Below, one piece after another: positions 25,290 to 34,448 of a DNA stretch of 64,000 nt. The stretch comes from Baekduia soli. GTDB lineage: Bacteria; Actinomycetota; Thermoleophilia; Solirubrobacterales; Solirubrobacteraceae. The position numbers and the translations under genes are program-made. Every line of letters starts with the position of its first letter. The stretch's first letter is position 1. The notes below the pieces were generated by a model, which worked only from the letters and a program-made list of their open reading frames with translations, was not told the DNA's origin and searched no databases. The stretch is taken from assembly GCF_007970665.1 (NCBI RefSeq), contig NZ_CP042430.1, forward strand, positions 806,001-870,000, written 5' to 3'.

Positions 25290-26405
25290 GTGCGGGTCGA
25301 GCGCCTGCGGCTGCGCGACTTCCGGACCTACGCCGCTGCGGAGGTGGCGATCGGACCGTCGCTCACGGTGGTCCACGGGCCCAACGGCGCCGGCAAGACC
25401 AACCTGCTGGAGTCCTTGTACTTCGGGTGCACCTCGCGCTCCTGCCGCACCACGAACGAGCGCGAGGTCGTGCGCTTCGGCGCCCCCGCGGCGCGGGTCG
25501 AGGTCGACGTCTGCGACCGCGACGGCAGCCACGAGCTCAGCGTCGGGTTCGAGCCCGGCGCGCCGAAGCGGCTGCGCGTGGACGGGGCGCCCGTCGAGCG
25601 CATGGCCGACAGCCCGGCGCGGCCGCTCATCAGCGTGTTCCTGCCCGACCGCCTGGAGCTTGTCAAGGGCGCGCCGTCGCTGCGGCGGGCGCATCTCGAC
25701 CAGCTCGTCACGGCGCTCTGGCCGGCGCGTGCGGCGACCCGAGTCGCCTACACGCGCGCCCTCGCCCAGCGCAACGCGCTGCTCGGCCGGATCCGCGCCG
25801 GCCGCGTCGGGCCCGCGGCCCTCGACGCCTGGGATGCGGAGCTGGCGCGGTGGGGAGTGGCCCTGCGCGACGACCGCGCGGCGGCGGTCGACCTCGTCGC
25901 GGAGCGCTTCGGCGCCCAGGCGACCGACCTCGGGCTCGCCGGCGCCGCCGAGCTGCGCTACCGGCCGCGGTCGCGGGCCGCCGGCGCCGAGGCCCTGTCC
26001 GCCGAACTCGCCGAGCGCCGCGGGTCGGACCTCGAGCGCGGGTTCACCCAGCACGGCCCCCACCGCGACGACCTCCTGCTGATCCGCGACGGGCGCGAGC
26101 TGCGCGCCTACGGCTCCCAGGGCGAGCAGCGCCTGGGGCTGCTGGCCCTGTTGCTGGCCGAGCGGGAGGCTCTGGCGGCCGAGCGGGGCGCCCCGCCGCT
26201 CCTGCTGCTCGACGACGTGATGAGCGAGCTGGACGCCGACCGCCGGGCGCTGCTCGTCGCCCGGCTGGACGACGGCGGCCAGGCCGTCATCACGACGACC
26301 GACCTCGCGCACGTCCCGGGCGCCGATGCCCCCGGCGTGGTGCGCCTCTCCGTGGCGCCGGGCTCCGTGCTCCAGGACGCCGGCGTGGCGAGCCGGGCCG
26401 CATGA
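25290..26405 (+). CDS. recF: DNA replication and repair protein RecF
   Basis: 371 residues from a GTG. The SMC-like ATPase features are Walker A GPNGAGKTNLLES near 30, signature GSQGEQRLGLLALLLAE near 275 and Walker B LLLLDDVMSELD near 303. The N-terminus LRLRDFRTYAAAEV is typical. It loads RecA at gaps with RecO and RecR. Its stop overlaps the DUF721 start (ATGA). Confidence 0.97.
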   Translation: MRVERLRLRDFRTYAAAEVAIGPSLTVVHGPNGAGKTNLLESLYFGCTSRSCRTTNEREVVRFGAPAARVEVDVCDRDGSHELSVGFEPGAPKRLRVDGAPVERMADSPARPLISVFLPDRLELVKGAPSLRRAHLDQLVTALWPARAATRVAYTRALAQRNALLGRIRAGRVGPAALDAWDAELARWGVALRDDRAAAVDLVAERFGAQATDLGLAGAAELRYRPRSRAAGAEALSAELAERRGSDLERGFTQHGPHRDDLLLIRDGRELRAYGSQGEQRLGLLALLLAEREALAAERGAPPLLLLDDVMSELDADRRALLVARLDDGGQAVITTTDLAHVPGADAPGVVRLSVAPGSVLQDAGVASRAA

Positions 26406-26725
26406 GGCGCCGCAGCCCGAGGCCGCTGTCGTCGGCCATCGGCGACCTCACCGACCGCCTGGCGCCGCGCACGACGCTGGCCGACGTCCAGCGCGTGTGG
26501 CCCGACGCCGTCGGGGCGGCGATCGCCCGCGAGGCGCTGCCGACCGCCGAGCGCGGAGGCACGCTGACCGTCACCTGCCGGTCCTCCGTGTGGGCCCAGG
26601 AGCTCGATCTCATGGGCCCCGAGCTCGTCGGCCGGATCAACGCGGCGCTCGGCGCCGAGCGCATCTCGGGCCTGCGCTGCGCCGCCGCCGCGCCCCGCTC
26701 GTGGGCCGCCCGCGGCGAGGACTGA
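26402..26725 (+). CDS. DUF721 (DciA-like) protein
   Basis: 107 residues coupled to recF by an ATGA overlap. The family core is read as VQRVWPDAVGAAIAREALPTAERGGTLTVTCRSSVWAQEL, then LVGRINAALGAERISGLR. DUF721 proteins between recF and gyrB are widespread in actinobacteria. The proteobacterial relative DciA loads or stabilises replicative helicase, so a replication role is plausible but inferred. Confidence 0.88.
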   Translation: MRRRSPRPLSSAIGDLTDRLAPRTTLADVQRVWPDAVGAAIAREALPTAERGGTLTVTCRSSVWAQELDLMGPELVGRINAALGAERISGLRCAAAAPRSWAARGED

Positions 26726-26846
26726 GGCGCGCGGCCCTGGCGGGGCGGAGAACGGCGGGGCAAGTCGATGCAGAACACCCTCGTTTTGCCCGCATTTGCA
26801 GGTCTTTACGGTGGCCGGGCTGCCCGGGTTCGGCGGGTCGTTGTGC

Positions 26847-26927
26847 TATCCTTCTGACAACTACTTCCCCCGCCCCGGTCGGGCTCGACCGAGCCCGGGA
26901 CCGGGGCGTTCTGCGTCAGGAACGCAG
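26847..26927 (+). promoter_or_regulatory. gyrB promoter -10 and structured leader
   Basis: TATCCT at 26847-26852 is a good -10 box. The transcript would begin with a strong hairpin at 26871-26908 (10 plus 6 base pairs around a GACC loop, with a GG bulge). A second small hairpin follows at 26911-26927 (CTGCGT/ACGCAG), whose loop CAGGA is the only ribosome-site-like sequence before the gyrB ATG at 26936. The rest of the 210-base recF/DUF721-gyrB gap shows nothing else. Confidence 0.55.
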
Positions 26928-26935
26928 TCACGAAC

Positions 26936-29371
26936 ATGGCGAACGAGAACGGCAAGCAGAAAGATGCGCGCCAGGGCTCGGCCGCCTACGGAGCCCAGGA
27001 CATCACCGTCCTCGAGGGCCTCGAGGCGGTCCGCAAGCGCCCGGGCATGTACATCGGGTCCACGGGGCTCCGTGGCCTGCACCACCTGGTCTACGAGGTC
27101 GTGGACAACTCCGTCGACGAGGCCCTGGCCGGCTTCGCCTCGCGGGTGGACGTCACGATCCACCCCGACAACAGCGTCACGGTCGTCGATGACGGGCGCG
27201 GCATTCCGGTCGGCATCGTGGAGAAGGAGGGGCGCCCGGCCGTCGAGGTCGTGCTGACCGTCCTGCACGCCGGCGGCAAGTTCGGCGACGGCGGCGGCTA
27301 CAAGGTCTCCGGCGGTCTGCACGGCGTGGGCGTCTCGGTCGTCAACGCGCTCTCGGAGACGGTGCGTGTCGACGTGCACGTGGAGGGCCACGTCTGGACG
27401 CAGGAGTACGACCGCGGCGTCCCGCGCTACGACCTGCGCAAGGGCGATCCGCTGCCCAAGGGCGCCGGCACGGGGACGTCGGTCACGTGGCTGCCCGACG
27501 CCGACATCTTCGAGACCGTCGAGCACGACTTCGGCGTGCTCGAGCAGCGCCTGCGCGAGACGGCGTACCTCACCCGCGGGCTGCGCATCACGCTCACCGA
27601 CGAGCGCGCGGCCGGCAAGCGCGTGGAGTTCCACTTCGAGGGCGGCATCGAGGACTTCGTCTCGTACCTGAACGAGAACAAGGAGCCGCTCGGCAAGAAG
27701 GTCATCTTCTTCGAGGGCGATTCCGACGAGGGCTACGTCGAGATCGCCATGCAGTGGAACGGGACCTACCAGGAGTCGGTCTTCTCGTTCGCCAACAACA
27801 TCAACACCCACGAGGGCGGCTCGCACCTCTCGGGCTTCCGCTCGGCGCTGACCCGCACGGTCAACCGCTACGCGCGCGAGAAGGGCGAGCTCAAGGAGAA
27901 GGACGACAACCTCACGGGCGAGGACATCCGCGAGGGCCTGACGGCCGTCATCTCCGCCAAGCTCGCCGACCCCCAGTTCGAGGGCCAGACCAAGACCAAG
28001 CTCGGCAACCCCGGCATGGAGGGCTTCGTCGCCAACGTCGTCAACACCAAGCTGGCGGAGTTCCTGGAGGAGAACCCGGGCGAGGCGCGGGCGATCATCC
28101 GCAAGGCCGTCCAGGCCTCGCAGGCCCGGTCGGCCGCCCGCAAGGCGCGCGACCTGACCCGGCGCAAGAGCGCGCTGGAGAACTCGCCGCTGCCCGGCAA
28201 GCTGGCCGACTGCTCGGTCAAGGATCCGTCGCTGGCCGAGATCTTCATCGTCGAGGGCAACTCGGCCGGCGGCTCGGCCAAGCAGGGGCGCGACCGCCAC
28301 ACCCAGGCCGTCCTGCCGCTGCGCGGCAAGATCCTCAACGTGGAGAAGGCGCGGATCGACCGCGTCCTCAAGAACGTCGAGGTCCAGGCCCTCATCACGG
28401 CCCTGGGGACCGGCATCCGCGACGAGTTCAACCTCGAGAACGCCCGGTACCACAAGGTCGTGCTGATGACGGACGCCGACGTCGACGGCGCGCACATCCG
28501 CACGCTGGTGCTCACGCTCCTGTTCCGCGAGATGCCCGAGCTCATCGAGGCCGGCTACGTCTACATCGCCAAGCCGCCGCTCTACAAGGTCAAGCAGGGC
28601 CGCAGCGAGCGCTACCTGGAGAAGGAGTCCGAGCTCGAGGACCTCCTGCTCTCCGACAAGCTCGAGAAGATCCACGTCGCCGACCGCACCGGCGCCGAGT
28701 TCAGGCTCACCGAGGCCCGATGGCAGCGCTACTCGCGCCTGCTCAAGCAGTTCGAGGGCTGGGGCAGCTCGCTGCGCGCCGAGCACGGCCACGAGGCCGT
28801 GCGCTTCCTCGGCGAGGCCGGCCTGCTCGACGACCAGGCCGCCGACCTGGCGGCCGTCGTCGCGTCGCTGGAGCGCAACGACGAGACGCGCCCGCACACG
28901 ACGGAGATCCTCACCTCCGACGACGAGCTGCTCGTGGTCAAGGCGATCGAGCGCCAGAGCGGCCTGGCCCAGACGCACCGCCTCGCCCGCTCGCTGTTCG
29001 ACTCCAACGACTACCACCAGTTCGTGAAGGTCAACGCCCAGCTCGTCGAGCTGGCCGGCGCGCCGCCGTTCAGCGTGGCGCTCGGCGAGAAGTCCGAGCA
29101 GGCCTACTCGTTCGAGGCGCTGCGCCACGCCGTCCTGGAGGTCGCGCGCCGCGGCGTCAACGTGTCGCGCTTCAAGGGCCTGGGCGAGATGAACCCCGAC
29201 CAGCTGCGCGAGACCACGATGGACCCGGCCACGCGCACCCTGCAGCAGGTCAGCGTCGAGGACGCGGCCGAGGCCGACCGCCTGTTCACGATGCTCATGG
29301 GCGACGTGGTCGAGCCGCGCCGCGCCTTCATCGAGCAGAACGCGCGGGCCGTGGTCAACCTCGACGTCTGA
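26936..29371 (+). CDS. gyrB: DNA gyrase subunit B, long form with insert
   Basis: 811 residues. The ATPase domain has [26 protein letters not shown] near 38 and DDGRGIPV near 85. The TOPRIM has [15 protein letters not shown] near 439 and DADVDGAHI near 513. The C-terminus has [13 protein letters not shown] near 745. Between LYKVKQG (about 550) and RFKGLGEM there are some 190 residues; mycobacterial GyrB has only a short spacer there, whereas E. coli has a ~170-residue insert. It supplies ATP hydrolysis for negative supercoiling with GyrA, encoded 57 bases downstream. Confidence 0.97.
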   Translation: MANENGKQKDARQGSAAYGAQDITVLEGLEAVRKRPGMYIGSTGLRGLHHLVYEVVDNSVDEALAGFASRVDVTIHPDNSVTVVDDGRGIPVGIVEKEGRPAVEVVLTVLHAGGKFGDGGGYKVSGGLHGVGVSVVNALSETVRVDVHVEGHVWTQEYDRGVPRYDLRKGDPLPKGAGTGTSVTWLPDADIFETVEHDFGVLEQRLRETAYLTRGLRITLTDERAAGKRVEFHFEGGIEDFVSYLNENKEPLGKKVIFFEGDSDEGYVEIAMQWNGTYQESVFSFANNINTHEGGSHLSGFRSALTRTVNRYAREKGELKEKDDNLTGEDIREGLTAVISAKLADPQFEGQTKTKLGNPGMEGFVANVVNTKLAEFLEENPGEARAIIRKAVQASQARSAARKARDLTRRKSALENSPLPGKLADCSVKDPSLAEIFIVEGNSAGGSAKQGRDRHTQAVLPLRGKILNVEKARIDRVLKNVEVQALITALGTGIRDEFNLENARYHKVVLMTDADVDGAHIRTLVLTLLFREMPELIEAGYVYIAKPPLYKVKQGRSERYLEKESELEDLLLSDKLEKIHVADRTGAEFRLTEARWQRYSRLLKQFEGWGSSLRAEHGHEAVRFLGEAGLLDDQAADLAAVVASLERNDETRPHTTEILTSDDELLVVKAIERQSGLAQTHRLARSLFDSNDYHQFVKVNAQLVELAGAPPFSVALGEKSEQAYSFEALRHAVLEVARRGVNVSRFKGLGEMNPDQLRETTMDPATRTLQQVSVEDAAEADRLFTMLMGDVVEPRRAFIEQNARAVVNLDV

Positions 29372-29428
29372 TGCGCCGCGCTTGCGCGGCACGGAACCGC
29401 TCTACCACCACCAAGGAGGTGAGGACGC

Positions 29429-32002
29429 ATGGCCACTGACGTCATCGGCGGCGGCAACATCGAGCCGCGCGCGCTCGAGGACGAGATGCGCAACGCGTAC
29501 CTCGACTACGCCATGTCGGTCATCGTCGGACGCGCGCTGCCCGACGTCCGCGACGGCCTCAAGCCCGTCCATCGCCGCGTCCTCTTCGCCATGAACGAGG
29601 CGGGCCTCGGCCCGACGCGGCCCTACGTCAAGTCGGCCCGCATCGTCGGCGACGTGATGGGCAACTACCACCCGCACGGCGACGCGTCGATCTACGACAC
29701 GCTCGTGCGGCTGGCGCAGGACTTCTCCATGCGCCACATGCTCGTCGACGGCCAGGGCAACTTCGGCTCGATCGACGACGACGACGCGGCGGCCATGCGG
29801 TACACGGAGGCGCGGCTGACGCGCATCGCCATGGAGATGGTCCGTGACATCGACATGGACACCGTCGACTTCACGCCCAACTACGACGGGTCCAAGCAGG
29901 AGCCGACGGTCCTGCCGTCCCGGTTCCCCAACCTCCTCGTCAACGGCGGCACCGGCATCGCGGTCGGGATGGCCACCAACATCCCGCCGCACAACCTCGA
30001 GGAGGTCATCAGCGCGACCGTCGCGTTCCTCGAGGACCCGTCCGTCGAGCTCGACGAGCTCCTGACCCACATCCAGGGCCCCGACTTCCCGACCGCCGGC
30101 ATCATCATGGGCCGCTCGGGCATCCGCGACGCCTACGAGACCGGCCGCGGCCGCATCAAGGTCCGCGCCAAGGCGCACATCGAGGAGATCCACCAGGGCA
30201 AGGAGGCGATCATCGTCACCGAGCTGCCCTACGCGGTCAAGAAGGGCGGCGACAACGGCCTCATCACGAAGATCGCCGACCTCGTGCGCGAGAAGAAGAT
30301 CCCCGAGATCTCCGACCTGCGCGACGAGACCGACCGCCGCGGCATGCGTCTCGTCATCGAGCTCAAGCGCGCCGTCAACCCGAAGGTCGTCCTCAACAAG
30401 CTCTACAAGCACACCCCGATGCAGTCGACGTTCGGGGTCAACATGGTGGCCCTGGTCGACGGCGTCCCGAGGACGCTGTCGCTGCGCGAGGTCCTCTCGG
30501 CCTACGTCGCCCACCAGCGCGAGGTCATCGTCCGGCGCGCGAAGTTCGAGCTGGCCCAGAAGGAGGCGCGTGCGCACGTCCTCGAGGGCCTGCTCATCGC
30601 CCTGGACAACCTCGACGCCGTCATCGAGGTCATCCGCCAGTCGCGCGACCGCGAGTCCGCCCGCGAGGAGCTCGTCACCCGCTTCTCGCTGTCGCAGATC
30701 CAGGCCAGCGCGATCCTCGACCTGCGCCTGTCGCAGCTCACCGCGCTGGAGAGCGATTCGATCAAGCAGGAGCACGCCGACGTCACCGAGCGCATCCGCG
30801 AGCTGCGCGAGCTGCTGGGCGACGAGGCCAACGTGCGCGCGCTGATCAAGGAGGAGCTGCTGGAGATCTCCGAGCGCTTCGCCGAGCCGCGCCGCACGGA
30901 GATCGCGCCGTCGGAGGACGAGCTCGACATCGAGGACCTCATCGCCGACCAGCAGATGGTCATCACCATGACCAAGTCGGGGTACATCAAGCGGGTGCCG
31001 CTGGACACCTACCGCCAGCAGCGCCGCGGCGGGGTCGGCATCACCGGGATGGACCTCAAGGAGGGTGACTACATCGAGCACCTCTTCGTGTGCTCGACCC
31101 ACGACTTCCTGCTCTTCTTCTCCAACCGCGGCAAGGTGTACCGCTCCAAGGTCTACGAGCTCCCCGAGGGCCCGCGGCAGTCCAAGGGCCGGGCGCTGGT
31201 CAACATCCTGCCGCTGCGCGAGAACGAGCGGATCCAGTCCGTGCTCTCGACCCGCGACTTCGCGGAGTCGCCCTACCTCGTCTTCGCCACGCGCAGGGGC
31301 GTCGTGAAGAAGACGGAGTTCCAGGCCTACAACACGCCGATCAAGGCCGACGGCATCATCGCCATCAAGATCCGCGACGACGACGAGCTGATCGCGGTGC
31401 GCCGGGTCGACGAGGGCGACGAGATCATGATGATCTCGCGCGCCGGCCTCGCGGTGCGCTTCGAGGAGAGCCAGGCGCGGGCGATGGGCCGCGACACCGG
31501 CGGCGTGCGCGGCATGGACGTCGGCGACGAGGGCGAGGTCATCGCCATGGACGTCGCGCGCGACGACATGGACCTGCTTGTCATGACCGAGGCCGGCTAC
31601 GGCAAGCGGACGCGGATCGACGAGTACCGCAAGACCTCACGCGGCGCCAAGGGCGTGCTGACCATCAAGCTGACCGAGGCCAAGGGCGGCCTGGCCGGCG
31701 CGCTCGTCGTGCGGCCCCATCAGGAGCTCGTCTTCATCTCGCAGAACGGGATGATCCAGCGCACGGGCGTGCGCGGCATCTCCCAGCAGGGCCGCTCGGC
31801 CACCGGGGTGCGGGTGATGAACCCGCGCGAGGGCGACCAGGTCAGCGCCGTGGCGCTCATCGTGGAGTCCGAGGACGACGACGGCGCGACCACGCTGGAC
31901 GTCGAGGGCGAGGCCGTGACGGTGGAGGCCACCGAGCCGCCGGCGCCCCTGGACACCGACGAGCCGCAGGACGCCGAGGAGGATCTCGCCGAGGACGCGT
32001 AG
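29429..32002 (+). CDS. gyrA: DNA gyrase subunit A
   Basis: 857 residues, preceded by AAGGAGGTG. The catalytic tyrosine is about residue 125 in [11 protein letters not shown]. The quinolone region [14 protein letters not shown] has alanine at the E. coli Ser83 position and Asp at 87, as in mycobacteria. The C-terminal beta-pinwheel starts with the GyrA box QRRGGVG near 530 and shows repeated blades. An acidic tail of about 40 residues closes the protein. It cuts and religates DNA in the A2B2 complex. Confidence 0.98.
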   Translation: MATDVIGGGNIEPRALEDEMRNAYLDYAMSVIVGRALPDVRDGLKPVHRRVLFAMNEAGLGPTRPYVKSARIVGDVMGNYHPHGDASIYDTLVRLAQDFSMRHMLVDGQGNFGSIDDDDAAAMRYTEARLTRIAMEMVRDIDMDTVDFTPNYDGSKQEPTVLPSRFPNLLVNGGTGIAVGMATNIPPHNLEEVISATVAFLEDPSVELDELLTHIQGPDFPTAGIIMGRSGIRDAYETGRGRIKVRAKAHIEEIHQGKEAIIVTELPYAVKKGGDNGLITKIADLVREKKIPEISDLRDETDRRGMRLVIELKRAVNPKVVLNKLYKHTPMQSTFGVNMVALVDGVPRTLSLREVLSAYVAHQREVIVRRAKFELAQKEARAHVLEGLLIALDNLDAVIEVIRQSRDRESAREELVTRFSLSQIQASAILDLRLSQLTALESDSIKQEHADVTERIRELRELLGDEANVRALIKEELLEISERFAEPRRTEIAPSEDELDIEDLIADQQMVITMTKSGYIKRVPLDTYRQQRRGGVGITGMDLKEGDYIEHLFVCSTHDFLLFFSNRGKVYRSKVYELPEGPRQSKGRALVNILPLRENERIQSVLSTRDFAESPYLVFATRRGVVKKTEFQAYNTPIKADGIIAIKIRDDDELIAVRRVDEGDEIMMISRAGLAVRFEESQARAMGRDTGGVRGMDVGDEGEVIAMDVARDDMDLLVMTEAGYGKRTRIDEYRKTSRGAKGVLTIKLTEAKGGLAGALVVRPHQELVFISQNGMIQRTGVRGISQQGRSATGVRVMNPREGDQVSAVALIVESEDDDGATTLDVEGEAVTVEATEPPAPLDTDEPQDAEEDLAEDA

Positions 32003-32111
32003 CGGCGGCGGGCCATCTCCGTCCGGGCAGCGACGCCGGCCTCCGAAGACCGTCACAGGTCGTCGGAATGGGGTGCTACATTGCGCCTACCAGAGAAAGG
32101 AGGTGGTCCGA

Positions 32112-32159
32112 ATATCTAGTCATAGTACTTGCGGGACCCTGGAGGTGGCCGGCCGCTAG
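32112..32159 (+). CDS. Possible 15-codon peptide with AUA start
   Basis: Eight bases after the GGAGG core of the extended ribosome site, a frame reads ISSHSTCGTLEVAGR then TAG. The first codon is ATA; the only in-frame conventional start upstream is a GTG at 32103, inside the ribosome site itself. The ribosome site is unusually strong and ideally spaced, but the start codon is abnormal, so translation is uncertain. I do not recognise a family. Confidence 0.3.
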   Translation: MSSHSTCGTLEVAGR

Positions 32160-32283
32160 ATCGGTCGGGGCTGGAGTTGATCCAGCGAATCCACGCCGGG
32201 CCACCCTCGCCCCTGTGATGCCGGGTTTCGTCCCTCCGGCCGTCAGACCGTCACGGTGCGAGCAAAGTCCAGTCCAGTGGTGT

Positions 32284-32320
32284 GCGAAGGGCGCCGCGGC
32301 AGCGGCGTCCTTCGCCGTTT
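32284..32320. terminator. Intrinsic terminator between gyrA unit and HNH gene
   Basis: A 14-pair stem (GCGAAGGGCGCCGC with GCGGCGTCCTTCGC, one G-T pair) around loop GGCA is followed by CGTTT. It can serve both the plus-strand unit and the convergent HNH gene. Confidence 0.8.
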
Positions 32321-32359
32321 AACCACCCGGTGGCCGGTGCACCGCCGGCCGTGCGCGGG

Positions 32360-32944
32360 CTACGCCGCGGCCTCGGCGTCGGCCGGCAGCCAGTGGCGCC
32401 ACGCCGCCGGGATCGTCGGCGTCGCGACGTGGATGAACACGTGGGGCTGGGGCATCGTTGGCGTGCGCCGCGGATGCATCCCCGCCTTGTCGGGCAGGTG
32501 GTCGGCCTTGCGCCGGTTGCAGGGCGCGCACGAGGCGACGATGTTGTCCCACGTCGACGAGCCGCCCTTGGAGCGGGGGATGACGTGGTCGACGGTCAGG
32601 TTGGAGCGCGACCCGCAGTACTGGCAGGTCCAGTTGTCGCGGGCGAAGACGGCGCGGCGCGTGATCTTGCGCCGGTGCGTGTCGCGCGGGACGACGACGT
32701 AGGTCACGAGCCGGATGACGACGGGCCGCGACATCGTCGCGCGCTCCGAGCGCAGCTCCCAGGTCGCGTTCTCCACGACCTCGGCCTTGGCCTTGAGCAG
32801 GAGCACCACGGCGCGGCGCACCGTGCACACGTTGACCGGCTCGTACGACGCGTTGAGGACGAGCACCCGGCCACCATCACGTCCGCGTCGCCGGTGCTCG
32901 TCGGGCGACGCGGACCGCATCGGGTGTGGTGGCGGGAGGGTCAT
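32360..32944 (-). CDS. HNH endonuclease family protein
   Basis: 194 residues from the ATG at 32944. A GTG at 32866 would give the family-like start VLVLNASYEPVNV, and no start has a good ribosome site. The HNH domain holds paired cysteines CQYCG near 125, DHVIPRSKGG near 138 and the CAPCNRRKAD pair near 158. The N-terminal region LNASYEPVNVCTVRRAVVLLLKAKAEVVE is conserved in actinobacterial homologues. Their DNA target and biological role are unknown. The gene converges on gyrA and is followed by the bidirectional terminator. Confidence 0.88.
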   Translation of the reverse strand: MTLPPPHPMRSASPDEHRRRGRDGGRVLVLNASYEPVNVCTVRRAVVLLLKAKAEVVENATWELRSERATMSRPVVIRLVTYVVVPRDTHRRKITRRAVFARDNWTCQYCGSRSNLTVDHVIPRSKGGSSTWDNIVASCAPCNRRKADHLPDKAGMHPRRTPTMPQPHVFIHVATPTIPAAWRHWLPADAEAAA

Positions 32945-33020
32945 GGGACCGCGATTCCACGCGGAACCGTACCACCCGGACCTGCGGGGATCCGCCGCCT
33001 TGTCGCGCCGGATCCGCCGC

Positions 33021-33872
33021 TCAGGCGGCGGCGGGGTAGGAGCCCAGCACGCGCACCTGCTCGCAGTGGGCGGCCAGCGCGGCGATCGCCCCGGCGACGT
33101 CGGGGTCCTGCGCGCGGCCCTCGAAGTCCACGAGGAACTGGTAGTGGCCCAGGCCGCGCTTGAGCGGCCGCGACTCGATGCGCACGAGGTTGATGCCCCG
33201 GGAGGCGAATGCGCCCAGGCAGCCCACGAGCCAGCCCGGCGTGGTGTCCCCGGCGCCGTGGAACACGAGCGAGGTCTTCCACGCGCCGCCGGCGCCCGCG
33301 GCGAACGGCGCTTCGGGCGGACCCGGGCCGGCGACCCAGATGAAGCGGGTGACGTTGCCGTGCTCGTCCTCGATGCCCTCCCGCAGCACCACGCAGCCGT
33401 GCAGTGCCGCGGCGGCGGCGGGACCGATCGCGGCCCAGGGCTCCGTCGCGGCGGCGACGGTCCGGACGGCCTCGGCGGTGGCCGTGGCGGCGACCGCGCG
33501 GCGCCCGGGCAGCACATCGGCCAGGAAGCGCCGGCACTGGCCGAGGGCCTGCGGATGGGAGACGACGACCTCGATCGCGGCTTCGGCCACGCCGGGGCGC
33601 GCGATGAGGGCGTGGGAGATCGCCAGCAGCTCCTCGCCGACGATCCGGGCCTGCGGCGCGTCGAGGGCCAGCGTGTCCAGCGTGGCGTTGACGCCGCCCT
33701 CCAGCGCGTTCTCGATCGGCACGAGCGCGGCGTCCACCGCCCCGGACTCGGCCGCGAGGATCGTCTCGCGCTCCGTCGCGAACGGGACGGCCTGCGCGCC
33801 CTCCGCGTGGCGCGAGGCCAGCAGGGCCGCGTGCGTGAACGTGCCCTGCGGACCGAGGAAGCCCAGCCTCAT
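33021..33872 (-). CDS. pheA: Prephenate dehydratase
   Basis: 283 residues. The catalytic domain (about 1-180) opens RLGFLGPQGTFTHAA and has VPIENALEGGVNATLD near 50, VVSHPQALGQCR near 108 and the catalytic NVTRF near 173. A C-terminal ACT domain (about 195-275) contains the phenylalanine-binding ESRP motif in INLVRIESRPLKRGLG. It makes phenylpyruvate for phenylalanine and is feedback-inhibited by it. No chorismate mutase domain is fused. It overlaps the DUF4446 gene by four bases. Confidence 0.96.
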   Translation of the reverse strand: MRLGFLGPQGTFTHAALLASRHAEGAQAVPFATERETILAAESGAVDAALVPIENALEGGVNATLDTLALDAPQARIVGEELLAISHALIARPGVAEAAIEVVVSHPQALGQCRRFLADVLPGRRAVAATATAEAVRTVAAATEPWAAIGPAAAAALHGCVVLREGIEDEHGNVTRFIWVAGPGPPEAPFAAGAGGAWKTSLVFHGAGDTTPGWLVGCLGAFASRGINLVRIESRPLKRGLGHYQFLVDFEGRAQDPDVAGAIAALAAHCEQVRVLGSYPAAA

Positions 33873-34390
33873 GGCAGCGGCGGAGGCTCGGGGGGCGGCT
33901 CGCCGGCGAGGGCCACCCGCACCGCCTCGGCCTCCTCGGGCGACAGCTCGAGCTCCGGCGTCCCGCCGACGAGGTGCTTGACGTAGAGCCGGGCCTGGTC
34001 GCGGTGGTGGATGCTCGACAGGACGATCCCGGAGCGGCGGGCGTCCAGGAGCGCGATGGAGCAGGACTGGCGGCCCGACATCTCGTTGTAGGCGTCGAAG
34101 CGCACGAGGCCGCGGTAGGCGATCGCGCCGTCCAGGCGCTCCTCGGCCGTGGCCAGGCGGCCGTCGAGCCGCGCCGCCACGTCGCCGACGTAGGCGTGCA
34201 GCCCCCGGAACTCCTGGTCGAGCCGCGAGGCGTGCGCGACGAGGTCCTCGGGGGCGCCGCCGCCGAGCACGACCCGCTGGTCGGCGCGCAGGCGGCGCAG
34301 GGCCAGCACGGCGATCAGGGCGGCGACGAGTGCGGCGGCCGCGACGGCGCAGCCGGCGATCGCGACGATCCCCGCGGTCGATGCATCCAC
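33869..34390 (-). CDS. DUF4446 family protein
   Basis: 173 residues. One N-terminal membrane anchor (about 8-31) is followed by a predicted coiled region to about 85. The DUF4446 core follows, RGLVRFDAYNEMSGRQSCSIALLDARRSGIVLSSIHHRDQARLY (about 93-137), with a proline tail at the end. Function unknown. In many Gram-positives it lies near the origin with parAB genes. Here its stop overlaps the pheA start (ATGA). Confidence 0.88.
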   Translation of the reverse strand: MDASTAGIVAIAGCAVAAAALVAALIAVLALRRLRADQRVVLGGGAPEDLVAHASRLDQEFRGLHAYVGDVAARLDGRLATAEERLDGAIAYRGLVRFDAYNEMSGRQSCSIALLDARRSGIVLSSIHHRDQARLYVKHLVGGTPELELSPEEAEAVRVALAGEPPPEPPPLP

Positions 34391-34448
34391 GCTCCCGACG
34401 TTACTGGCCCGTCCGGAGAGGACGCGCCGCGCGGGCGCGGGCGGCCGG

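Larger units (their letters stand above)
32077..32320 (+). ncRNA. Candidate small transcript with extended Shine-Dalgarno and terminator
   Basis: The gyrA-HNH gap (32003-32359) looks like a self-contained plus-strand unit. It has a -10 box TACATT at 32077-32082, and a 16-base sequence AGAAAGGAGGTGGTCC at 32094-32109 complementary to the 16S 3' tail with one mismatch. An A/T-rich patch unlike the surrounding DNA follows (AATATCTAGTCATAGTACTT), then a second GGAGGTGG at 32141, and a terminator hairpin at 32284-32315. No gene of normal size lies downstream on this strand. It could be an sRNA or a tiny mRNA. Confidence 0.45.

Noticed and set aside
26861-29392. 843-residue open frame on the strand opposite gyrB
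   Set aside because: It mirrors gyrB codons in high-G+C DNA, is rich in Arg/Asp/Val repeats without domains, and gyrB is certain.
31090-32322. Plus-strand frame running from inside gyrA through the intergenic region
   Set aside because: It is the +1 shadow of gyrA that happens to stay open into the gap; composition is arginine/glycine repeats with no domain.
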